Source: an uncultured Flavobacteriales bacterium (GTDB lineage Bacteria; Bacteroidota; Bacteroidia; Flavobacteriales_E; Vicingaceae). From it: a stretch of DNA of 6,685 nucleotides. Below are positions 1-6,638 of this stretch, in pieces. Made by a program: the position numbers and the translations under genes. The notes beneath the pieces were generated by a model. The model ran no database searches. It saw nothing but the letters and a program-made list of their open reading frames with translations, and had not been told where the DNA came from. The first letter of the stretch is position 1. Each line of letters opens with the position of its first letter. The stretch covers positions 1 to 6,685 of the forward strand of contig CAJXRL010000151.1 of the NCBI GenBank assembly GCA_913059105.1. The letters run 5' to 3'.

Positions 1-262
1 GAGTCAATCCGTTAAATTGACCTATAGTTCCTCTGATCATAATAGAATCTCCTTCTGTAACAACGTATCCACTTGTATTACTTGAACTGAAAACTCCCAT
101 ACCTTCTTGCGTAGAAGTAGAATTATCAATAAATGTAAATTGAATACCGTTACCTCCTCGCATGTCAATTCCAACTACAGTCCCAGATGTCCAAGCATAT
201 ACTCCTAAAGAATCTGCAACACCAGTTGTGTCTACAGCATTAAGAATGCCAACTGGGTAGTA
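1..262 (-). repeat. Second, truncated copy of the 642-bp repeat unit
   Basis: Bases 1-262 align without gaps to 643-904, with 16 mismatches counted by eye (about 94% identity). At protein level 5 of 87 residues differ, all conservative or small (T/A, A/T, V/I, A/T, L/M). The copy is interrupted by the window edge, so the total number of units is unknown. Confidence 0.95.
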
Positions 263-3200
263 AGGTAGAACAAACAGTCTACAGATCGTTAAATCTGACC
301 AGCGCATTGGGAAAATTTGATATCCACTTGTTCGTGGAACAGAACTATCAAATTGTCCACCAATACCGAACAGCCCGCAAATAGTATCGCCAGGAATAAT
401 TGGCGTTGATGCAGTTAAGCTATCGTTGATGTCTGTGTCAGAATCTATTCTCATGGTTATTGTATCCGTACCATTGGTTAAATCAACATTAGATGAACCT
501 GATCCACTAGTGCTTAAGGATACCCAGCTTGTTGGAATACTTAACCATCTAGATTCTGTCGTTTCATCAAGATCTGTCACTACCATTGGTGTTGGTATCG
601 TATTACCTGAACTAATTACCCTAATAGAATCTGGAGCGAGTTGAGTCAATCCGTTAAATTGACCTATAGTTCCTCTGATCATAATAGAATCTCCTTCAGT
701 AACAACGTATCCACTTGTATTACTTGAACTAAAAACTCCCAAACCTTCTTGCGCAGAAGTAGAATTATCAATAAATGTAAATTGAATGCCGTTACCACCT
801 CGCATATCAACTCCAACAACTGTTCCAGATGTCCAAGCATATACTCCTAATGAATCTGCAACACCAGTAGCGTCTACAGTATTAAGAATTCCAACTGGGT
901 AGTATGATAACGGAGGCACTCTTATTTCGAAATTATCTATTTCGAAATAATAATCTTCTGGATCATTTGTTGTGCCTTCGTCAGCATAAAATCCAATAAT
1001 GTTGTTAGTGCCTGTATACGAGCTTAAATCAATAACATAAGTACTTAACGTATTACCTAATCCATTACCTGCATTCCAAGAATAGATTGAAGACCAAGTT
1101 GATCCTCCATTTGTTGAGATTGCTACGTGGACAGTATCATCTGAACCCATAACAGAGGTCCCTCCACCTGAGAACGCATAAACTCTAGCATCAATTGCTA
1201 ATTCTAATCCACCTGCTGAAAGATCAATTGTTGGAGAAACTATCCAGTCATGAGTTGAAGTTGTGTATAAATTAACTCGTACAGCACCATTAGAAGCGCC
1301 CCAGTTTCCTGATCCAAAGTTTGTTGGTCCAGTAGAGATGTCCCCACTAGTAGCTTCATCCCAACAATTTGGGACAAAAGTAGAAAAATCTTCAACAAAA
1401 GGAGCAGTAATTGACGCGCAAGGAGTAGTAAATGAGAGCGCTCTAGTCCATGAACTTGAGTCGCCAGGTCCGCAAATTGCTCTTACATACCAGTCATACG
1501 ATGTTTCTGCAACTAATTGTGTGATGGTTGTGAATGTATCTGTGTTTACAATAATTGAATTTGCAAAACCAAGAACATTGCCTGTTGTATCCCATTGCAA
1601 TTCCCATTGAGTAGCAGTGCCATTTTCTATCCAAGAAAATGTTGCACTTGTTGCCGTCGTGCTAGTTGCATTAGCTGTTGGGATTGCACATAAAATTGTG
1701 GTAAGATTTGCGCTTAGTGAATCGTTACAAACATAATCGTTTGTAGATCCAACGTATACATCTAATGTATGAGCTCCACCTGCAGAAAAATCTGCAGTAG
1801 CAGCAAAAGTTAAACTATCAGTCGCTAACGCAGCAATGTTAGTTGTGAATGTTTCACAAACAGCAGTACCACCATCAACTATATAACATAATTGAATTGA
1901 AGTGATTGCTGTTGTTCCTGCATTTGTTACGCTTAATTCAACTGTTTCTGTTGCAGTTAAACCGCCAACAAGCGCAGCAGGCTGAATTAATTCAGCAGCA
2001 GCAGGATCGTTAAGCGTTTCGAAAATAACAATGTTGTCTACTGCAAAACCATCTCTAAAAACACTCCCGTCTGAAGAAAAATTAAATCTAATTTTTGCAT
2101 TCGATTGTCCTGCAAGACCAGTTAAAACATGAGCTGCAACTCTCCATCCTGAAGAAGATCCGTCCCACCAGTTATTACTACCGTCATTGTACCAGTTGGC
2201 AATTCCTGAAGCAGATGTTCCTACTTTGTTCCAAGTACTACCACCGTTAGTAGATACTTCTACCCAACCTTCATCGCAACAGCTTTCTGTTATGAAATTA
2301 TGATCAAAACGTAAAATAGGATCTGTCGATAAACCAGAAAAGTCAAATGTTGGCGATTCAATTTGCGAGTTTTCGTTATTGTTATAGTTGCCAGTCAAGT
2401 TAGTTACCCATGCTTGAGTTCCACAACCAGCACTAGAGCTGATTACTGGTCCTGAAGGAACACCATGAGCCCAAGTTGAATTTGTTCCTGTTGCACCCCA
2501 GTTTCCTGAACTTGCTTCAAAATCTTCAATGTAAGGGAAAGTGTTAATAAGAAGAGTTGTTGTTAAGCTTGTGCTAATTGTATCATTACAAGTTGTAGCA
2601 TTAGCTGTTTGAATGTAAGAAGTTAAAGAATGACTCCCTGCTACAGATAAATCTGCCGTTTGAGTAAACGCTAAAGTTGTTGATGCACCGGCAGCTACCG
2701 TATCAGAGAATGTTTGACAAACTGGTGTTCCATTGTCTAAAACGTAGCATACACTTACCGAGTTCAATGAAGCTGTTCCTGAATTTGTATAGTTAACTTC
2801 AACAGTATCCGCACTACCAAAAGCGCCAATACCTGAAGGTCTAAAAAATGAAGCTAAAGCAGGATCTAAAACTGGTCCTGTAGAAATAATAATATTATCA
2901 ACAGCAAAACCATCTCTAGAAACACTACCATCAGTACTAATTGCAAATCTAATTTTAACACTGTCCATTCCGGCTGAACCAGTTAAAGTATGAGAAGCAA
3001 TTCTCCATCCTGAAGAACTTCCATCCCACCAGTCGTTACCACTATCATTATACCAGTTAGTACCAGAAGCTGAAGTTCCTACTTTACTCCAAGTAGTACC
3101 ACCATTAGTAGAAATTTCTACCCATCCTTCATCACAACAAGATTCCGTTTCGTAATTATGGTCAAATCTTATGATAGGATCACTAGCCAATCCTGTAAAA

Positions 3201-3469
3201 TCAAATCCAGGTGACACTAGCTGAGAAGCTTCATTGTTATTGTACGAACCAGAAAGATTTGTTACCCATGTGCTGTCACCTTGACAAGCTCCATTTAAAA
3301 TTCCTGACGTTGGTGTACCGAAGGCCCAAGAAGGATTTGTACCCGTAACCGTATATCCTCCGTTCCCTGACTCAAAATCCTCGGAATAAGGGAATGTTGT
3401 GATTTGTGCACTTAAATGGAAGCTCAAAGCGAGAAGGCAAATAAGTAATAAAGAGTTAATTTTTCTCAT
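1..3469 (-). CDS. Giant secreted multidomain surface protein (choice-of-anchor J / CARDB / FN3 / OB-like repeats), C-terminus missing
   Basis: Reading the minus strand from ATG at 3469 gives 1156 codons with no stop down to the left edge, so the gene is 3'-partial. Residues 1-21 are a signal peptide (MRK, then a Leu-rich core, cleavage at LSA|Q). Domains in order: J/MAM-like 26-196 (FPYSEDFES ... DGFAVDNI), CARDB-like 197-310, second J-like 311-482, second CARDB-like 483-593, FN3 about 594-683 (TSYDWYVRAICG, ending ALSFTTPC), third J-like about 690-854 (PFVEDFSTF ... YYFEIDNFEI), then OB-like units 856-1069 and 1070-1156 (cut). The composition is rich in Ser, Thr, Gly, Asn and Asp with few Lys, as expected for an extracellular beta-sandwich protein. 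Such proteins in Bacteroidota are usually type IX secretion substrates with a C-terminal sorting domain; that end is not visible, so this route is inferred. Role in adhesion, matrix or glycan binding is likewise inferred. No catalytic domain is recognised. No Shine-Dalgarno precedes the start. Confidence 0.9.
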   Translation of the reverse strand, partial: MRKINSLLLICLLALSFHLSAQITTFPYSEDFESGNGGYTVTGTNPSWAFGTPTSGILNGACQGDSTWVTNLSGSYNNNEASQLVSPGFDFTGLASDPIIRFDHNYETESCCDEGWVEISTNGGTTWSKVGTSASGTNWYNDSGNDWWDGSSSGWRIASHTLTGSAGMDSVKIRFAISTDGSVSRDGFAVDNIIISTGPVLDPALASFFRPSGIGAFGSADTVEVNYTNSGTASLNSVSVCYVLDNGTPVCQTFSDTVAAGASTTLAFTQTADLSVAGSHSLTSYIQTANATTCNDTISTSLTTTLLINTFPYIEDFEASSGNWGATGTNSTWAHGVPSGPVISSSAGCGTQAWVTNLTGNYNNNENSQIESPTFDFSGLSTDPILRFDHNFITESCCDEGWVEVSTNGGSTWNKVGTSASGIANWYNDGSNNWWDGSSSGWRVAAHVLTGLAGQSNAKIRFNFSSDGSVFRDGFAVDNIVIFETLNDPAAAELIQPAALVGGLTATETVELSVTNAGTTAITSIQLCYIVDGGTAVCETFTTNIAALATDSLTFAATADFSAGGAHTLDVYVGSTNDYVCNDSLSANLTTILCAIPTANATSTTATSATFSWIENGTATQWELQWDTTGNVLGFANSIIVNTDTFTTITQLVAETSYDWYVRAICGPGDSSSWTRALSFTTPCASITAPFVEDFSTFVPNCWDEATSGDISTGPTNFGSGNWGASNGAVRVNLYTTSTHDWIVSPTIDLSAGGLELAIDARVYAFSGGGTSVMGSDDTVHVAISTNGGSTWSSIYSWNAGNGLGNTLSTYVIDLSSYTGTNNIIGFYADEGTTNDPEDYYFEIDNFEIRVPPLSYYPVGILNTVDATGVADSLGVYAWTSGTVVGVDMRGGNGIQFTFIDNSTSAQEGLGVFSSSNTSGYVVTEGDSIMIRGTIGQFNGLTQLAPDSIRVISSGNTIPTPMVVTDLDETTESRWLSIPTSWVSLSTSGSGSSNVDLTNGTDTITMRIDSDTDINDSLTASTPIIPGDTICGLFGIGGQFDSSVPRTSGYQIFPMRWSDLTICRLFVLPYYPVGILNAVDTTGVADSLGVYAWTSGTVVGIDMRGGNGIQFTFIDNSTSTQEGMGVFSSSNTSGYVVTEGDSIMIRGTIGQFNGLT
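263..904 (-). repeat. Complete 642-bp (214-aa) OB-like domain repeat unit
   Basis: This is the first full unit, residues 856-1069 of the giant surface protein, beginning YYPVGILN and ending before the next YYPVGILN. The first half (VDMRGGNGIQFTFIDN, GDSIMIRGTIGQFNGLTQL) resembles the OB-fold modules found in secreted nucleases and other Bacteroidota exoproteins. The second half carries an Asp-rich stretch (RIDSDTDIND) and a GIGGQFDSS...SGYQIFP motif, and looks like a second, related OB-like barrel. The period is an exact multiple of three, so the reading frame is kept. Family assignment is from motif memory, not a profile search. Confidence 0.8.
922..950. repeat. Perfect 12-bp inverted repeat (5-nt loop) inside the coding region
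   Basis: TTATTTCGAAAT at 922-933 is the exact reverse complement of ATTTCGAAATAA at 939-950, with TATCT between them. Each arm also contains the self-palindrome ATTTCGAAAT. On the coding strand it spells the repeated peptide FEI-DN-FEI at the end of the third J-like domain, 17 bp before the 642-bp repeat array begins. Confidence 0.8.
1691..2539 (-). repeat. J+CARDB unit, copy 2
   Basis: Residues 311-593 repeat the J+CARDB layout at a spacing of 285-287 residues. All six cysteines are kept (349, 397, 398, 528, 538, 581), with ESCCDEGWVE, WWDGSSSGWR and DGFAVDNI unchanged. One extra residue before the WYND motif shifts the period from 286 to 287. Confidence 0.85.
2540..3394 (-). repeat. J+CARDB unit, copy 1
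   Basis: Residues 26-310 of the giant protein form a J/MAM-like domain followed by a CARDB-like domain. The unit contains six cysteines (62, 111, 112, 241, 251, 294). Signature strings shared with copy 2 are ESCCDEGWVE, WWDGSSSGWR, DGFAVDNI and a C-x9-C hairpin (CYVLDNGTPVC). Between-copy identity is roughly two thirds at protein level by eye, so this is an older duplication than the 642-bp repeats. Confidence 0.85.
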
Positions 3470-3496
3470 AAAATATTAAATTGTTAATTAGTTGAA

Positions 3497-3514
3497 CCCT
3501 AGCACATGCGAGGG
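3497..3514. promoter_or_regulatory. GC-rich short hairpin in the surface-protein leader
   Basis: CCCTAGCACATGCGAGGG can fold with CCCT pairing AGGG, one A/G mismatch, then GC pairing GC around an ACAT loop. It lies 28-45 nt upstream of the minus-strand start codon and stands out from its AT-rich surroundings. It could be a leader stem-loop or a protein-binding dyad. Confidence 0.35.
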
Positions 3515-3518
3515 AGGA

Positions 3519-3526
3519 CGAAATTA
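3519..3526 (-). promoter_or_regulatory. Weak candidate -7 element for the surface-protein promoter
   Basis: On the minus strand TAATTTCG (3526 to 3519) differs from TAnnTTTG at one base and sits 50 bp before the ATG at 3469. No TTG occurs at the expected -33 distance. It is offered only as the best visible match. Confidence 0.2.
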
Positions 3527-3634
3527 ATTTATTCTGGTGAATTTAAATGTTAATTTATTTTTTTTATTTAATAAATATTTCGCCATAAATGATAATAGAT
3601 GTGCGAGTTGATATCAATTCTATGGATTTTAAAA

Positions 3635-3650
3635 TATGTTTCTATCTTTA
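3635..3650 (+). promoter_or_regulatory. Candidate -7 elements for the antiporter promoter
   Basis: Two adjacent strings, TATGTTTC (3635-3642) and TATCTTTA (3643-3650), each match the Bacteroidota -7 consensus TAnnTTTG at all but the last base. They lie 20-35 bp before the ATG at 3670. The nearest upstream TTG (3608-3610) is 24 bp from the first element, longer than the usual 19-21, so the -33 element is not convincing. Confidence 0.3.
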
Positions 3651-3669
3651 GGGTATTAAAAAATTAATT

Positions 3670-6006
3670 ATGATATTTCGATTTTTGCCTGTAAAATTGT
3701 TTTCACTCTTATTGTTATTGCTCATTTCTACGGTCAGTTTTGCCGGGAATGGTGATACAAATGGGAATGAGAATATCACCTTTTTTGAACAACATGACAA
3801 TGAAGGAGGCGCAAATCAAGAAGAGGTTTCTGAAAAGGATGGAGCTCATGCCCAAGAAGAACATGAAGGCGGACATAAAACTGATACAGCTCCGTTATTG
3901 TTTATTATTCTCGCTATCATTATTGGTGTAGCAACAAGACATTTTGTAAAACGAAGTCCATTTCCTTTTACTGTGCTACTCTTGATTATTGGCCTTGCAC
4001 TCGGGGTAATAAATCGGCTTGGTTTACTTGGGGAGTTTCACATTTTTGATTTCAACCTAGAGTTTACTGCAATTAGTAATTCAATTGATTTCGCAGCAAA
4101 CATCGACCCTCATATGCTGTTATTCATATTTTTGCCCATTTTGATATTTGAAGCTTCGTACGCAATGGACTTGCATACGTTCAAGAAAACGTCTACAAAT
4201 GCAATTTTACTTGCAGTACCTGGAATATTAGTAGCGCTTGCATTAACTGCTGCCTTGGCAATGGGTTTGAAGTATGCAGGAATTGGTTTAGGTGCGTGGA
4301 ATTGGCCGTTGGCATTAATGTTTGGAGCCATTGTTAGTGCAACGGATCCCGTGGCTGTAGTTGCTTTACTAAAAGAATTGGGCGCTAGTAAGAAACTGGG
4401 AACTTTAATTGAAGGGGAATCTTTATTAAATGATGGGACGGCGATTGTTTTATTCATGGTATTCTTTCTTGGGATTACAGGAGATGCAACAGATGGCAGT
4501 CCGATATTGGAATTTTTTAGAGTTGTAATTGGAGGATTGTTCATTGGTGGTTTATTTGGTTTCATTGTTTTGCGCTGGATTCGGAATGTATTTAATGATG
4601 CCTTAGTTGAAACCAGTTTAGTAATTGCTGCTGCTTATCTAACTTTTTACGTGGCAGAGCATACGTTCCATGTTTCTGGAGTTTTAGGTTTGGTGGCTCT
4701 CGGGTTAATTATAGGCGGAGTAGGGCGGTCGAGAATTAGTCCTCAAGTGGAACACTTTATGCACGAATTTTGGGAATTAGCAGGTTTTATTGCGAACTGT
4801 TTAATCTTCCTAATTGTAGGGATTGTGGTTGCTGAGAGAAGTATTTTTAATTTAAATGACTTCTTGTTATTAGGGATCTTCTATATTGGTATACATGTAG
4901 TAAGAGCAATTGTTATTTTTCTTTTGTACCCATTAATGAATCGTTCTGGTTATGGTTTACAGAAAAGTGAAGCCATTATCGTTTGGTTTGGAGCTTTAAG
5001 AGGTGCAATTGGGCTTGCATTAGCACTTATTGTCGCGGGTGTTGACGATGAATTTATTTCAAAAGAGATAAAAGATCAGTTTTTGTTTTTTACAGCAGGA
5101 ATTGTGACCCTAACATTATTGGTGAATGCTTCTACCATTAAATACATTGTAAGTGCTCTTGGGTTGACTAAAGTAAGTCCTGCAAAAGCGCAAATGTTAA
5201 CTAACGCAAGGGATTATTTGCATGAGAGCACAAAAAATCAAATTGAACGATTAAAATTCGACCGATACATAAAGAAATCAGATTGGGATGCAGTAAATAA
5301 ATACCTTCCGCGTCAAACTGAAATAATTGCAACCGAAGGGGTGGCAGAAATAGAAAGTATTGCTGAATTACGCAAACGGTTTTTAGAAGCAGAGAAAAGT
5401 AGTTATTGGCATCAATTCAGAGACGGATTGTTGGGTGCAGAAGCTGTTAAGATACTGAGCGATAACATTAGTCATTTGCTAGACGAGGGCGGAAGAGAAG
5501 GTCTCGACGAACGTAAAGATTTAGAAGAAAGTTGGGCGGTTCCTTCTATTTTGGATAAAATTAAAGAATATCCAGTTATTGGGAATATGGCAAAAGACTG
5601 GTACTTAGACAGAATGAGTTTGAGTTATGATTGTGCTGTAAGCTTTGTTTTGGCGCAAGAAGAAAGTTTGCGCTTAGTGGAAAGCATGACAATTTCTGGC
5701 AAGGAAGATAAAGGCGCTTTGGTGACCATTGAAAATGAGATTAATGGGAATAGGATTGAAGGTCAAACTTTCATCCGAAATTTAAGAAAACATTACCCGG
5801 GAGTATACAAAGCAGTTTCTACTACTCAAGCAATTCGGTCATTACTTAATTACGAATCAAAAACCATAGAAAGACTTCAAAAAAGAGGAAGAATAGATAG
5901 TGGAGAAGCTGCAAGAATGATGGGTGAAATTGACAAACGAAATAAGCTTTTGCAAAAACATCCTCCAGCAGTAGAGAAGGAGCCGATTATGAAGGATGTC
6001 AAATAA
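3670..6006 (+). CDS. CPA1-family Na+(K+)/H+ antiporter with long SOS1-like cytoplasmic tail
   Basis: This 778-residue inner-membrane protein exchanges Na+ or K+ for H+. Residues 1-25 are a signal peptide (FSLLLLLLISTVSFA|G). Residues 26-75 form an outward-facing acidic/His-rich tail. Residues 75-490 are a Na_H_Exchanger domain with about a dozen membrane segments. CPA1 signatures are visible: FLPILIFEAS (E161), SATDPVAVVALLKELG (T225, D226), EGESLLNDGTAIVLF (the ion-binding N254-D255 pair) and WFGALRGAIGLAL (R444). Residues 490-778 are a hydrophilic, helical cytoplasmic domain. Its end, from TTQAIRSLLNYE to LLQKHPP, resembles the segment of plant SOS1 before its cyclic-nucleotide domain, but the protein stops there. 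That makes it longer than short NhaP proteins (about 400-550) and shorter than SOS1. The start is supported by the signal peptide directly after ATG; there is no Shine-Dalgarno. Cation preference cannot be read from sequence alone. It ends tail-to-tail with a K+ channel. Confidence 0.95.
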   Translation: MIFRFLPVKLFSLLLLLLISTVSFAGNGDTNGNENITFFEQHDNEGGANQEEVSEKDGAHAQEEHEGGHKTDTAPLLFIILAIIIGVATRHFVKRSPFPFTVLLLIIGLALGVINRLGLLGEFHIFDFNLEFTAISNSIDFAANIDPHMLLFIFLPILIFEASYAMDLHTFKKTSTNAILLAVPGILVALALTAALAMGLKYAGIGLGAWNWPLALMFGAIVSATDPVAVVALLKELGASKKLGTLIEGESLLNDGTAIVLFMVFFLGITGDATDGSPILEFFRVVIGGLFIGGLFGFIVLRWIRNVFNDALVETSLVIAAAYLTFYVAEHTFHVSGVLGLVALGLIIGGVGRSRISPQVEHFMHEFWELAGFIANCLIFLIVGIVVAERSIFNLNDFLLLGIFYIGIHVVRAIVIFLLYPLMNRSGYGLQKSEAIIVWFGALRGAIGLALALIVAGVDDEFISKEIKDQFLFFTAGIVTLTLLVNASTIKYIVSALGLTKVSPAKAQMLTNARDYLHESTKNQIERLKFDRYIKKSDWDAVNKYLPRQTEIIATEGVAEIESIAELRKRFLEAEKSSYWHQFRDGLLGAEAVKILSDNISHLLDEGGREGLDERKDLEESWAVPSILDKIKEYPVIGNMAKDWYLDRMSLSYDCAVSFVLAQEESLRLVESMTISGKEDKGALVTIENEINGNRIEGQTFIRNLRKHYPGVYKAVSTTQAIRSLLNYESKTIERLQKRGRIDSGEAARMMGEIDKRNKLLQKHPPAVEKEPIMKDVK

Positions 6007-6630
6007 TTACCGGAGTATTTTTCTTACAAATGCAACAGTAAAGTAGGACATTAAAAATACTCCTGCCCAGCCCTCTAGTGCAGAAAGCCATCTGATATGA
6101 CCGGAAGGGAAAAAATCGCCATAACCGATTGTGAAAAAAGTTATTGCACTGTGGTAAAATGCTGTTCCTACATGACTCAACTTTCCAGTATGTTGTACTG
6201 AAGGAAGAATAGCAGCATCAACAAAAAATGGCAGGATAATATAAAGTAATGAGAAGAAGGTTAACACAACAACCATGCTTGCGAAAACTCTAAGAGGTGC
6301 AGTTGCGAATAGCCCCGCTTTATCAAAAACAAGCCATTTAAAGAAATAGAGAATTTCGGTTTTAAGATGTTGAATCCGGCCATCTTCTTTACCTTGTTTG
6401 CGTTCCGCGGCCATTTCGTACCTTTTAAACGCAACATAGGCACTGTCTTCCGAATTAAATTTTCCATTTTGGTGAAAGCTTTCCTTTAATATGTGAAATT
6501 GGTTCGCTTTGCTTTCAAAAGAGGACGACTTTTGAGACTGAATTAAATCAAAGGCATTGTTCTTTTTCCACGAAATAAAGAGTTTTCCCATGTTCTTTAT
6601 TCCTTCAATTTTTAAAGTTTTTAGGTACAT
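6007..6630 (-). CDS. Two-TM potassium channel (Ion_trans_2 type), N-terminus probably truncated
   Basis: The 207 visible residues contain a hydrophilic N-terminal part (1-95), TM1 at about 111-137 (ASMVVVLTFFSLLYIILPFF), a pore helix and the canonical K+ selectivity filter TIGYGD (167-172), and TM2 at about 181-201. Only a few residues (VRKILR) follow TM2, so any regulation must come from the N-terminal side. The segment FHILKESFHQNGKFNSEDSA resembles a stretch I associate with N-terminally extended Bacteroidota channels. The frame stays open from the ATG at 6630 to 6638, where genomic sequence ends; the upstream stop lies in adapter DNA. The listed start is therefore provisional and the real protein probably extends further. 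Its TAA (6007-6009) abuts the antiporter TAA (6004-6006). It likely conducts K+ across the inner membrane. Confidence 0.88.
   Translation of the reverse strand: MYLKTLKIEGIKNMGKLFISWKKNNAFDLIQSQKSSSFESKANQFHILKESFHQNGKFNSEDSAYVAFKRYEMAAERKQGKEDGRIQHLKTEILYFFKWLVFDKAGLFATAPLRVFASMVVVLTFFSLLYIILPFFVDAAILPSVQHTGKLSHVGTAFYHSAITFFTIGYGDFFPSGHIRWLSALEGWAGVFLMSYFTVAFVRKILR
6012..6063. repeat. Perfect 11-bp inverted repeat at the convergent gene junction
   Basis: GGAGTATTTTT (6012-6022) is the exact reverse complement of AAAAATACTCC (6053-6063), with a 30-nt spacer. It begins 5 bp after the antiporter stop codon and lies in the last codons of the channel gene. No T-run follows on either strand, so it is not a classical intrinsic terminator, but a 3' stem-loop protecting or ending the antiporter mRNA is possible. 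Confidence 0.5.
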
Positions 6631-6638
6631 ATCTGAAG

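Larger units (their letters stand above)
3470..3669. promoter_or_regulatory. Divergent intergenic region between the surface protein and the antiporter
   Basis: This 200-bp, strongly AT-rich spacer separates two divergent start codons (3469 minus, 3670 plus), so it must hold both promoters. It includes a run of eight T at 3558-3565. I see no tRNA, small ORF or riboswitch in it. Neither start has a Shine-Dalgarno; both have A/T-only upstream bases, as is common in Bacteroidota. Confidence 0.7.

Noticed and set aside
426..644. 72-codon plus-strand open frame
   Set aside because: It lies antisense inside the uninterrupted giant-protein frame and overlaps the repeat; the peptide has no recognisable domain.
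1263..1610. 115-codon plus-strand open frame
   Set aside because: It is antisense to the FN3 and third J-like domains of the giant protein, whose domain motifs are clear.
1..3469. CRISPR array or noncoding satellite as explanation for the repeats
   Set aside because: The repeats are long, multiples of three, and kept in frame in a 1156-codon protein with mostly synonymous differences; there is no short repeat-spacer pattern.
3558..3580. T8 run and TATTTA-A-TAAATA dyad as an intrinsic terminator
   Set aside because: It sits between two divergent starts, so no transcript should end there; the stem is only A/T and explained by base composition.
3740..3931. 63-codon plus-strand frame overlapping the antiporter N-terminus
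   Set aside because: It is a frame shadow; the main frame encodes the signal peptide and first membrane segment here.
4110..4565. 151-codon minus-strand open frame inside the antiporter
   Set aside because: It is antisense to the conserved membrane core (TDP and ND motifs); no independent motif or start signal.
6261..6467. 68-codon minus-strand frame within the channel gene
   Set aside because: It is an alternative frame of the same strand covering TM1 of the real channel; no domain support.
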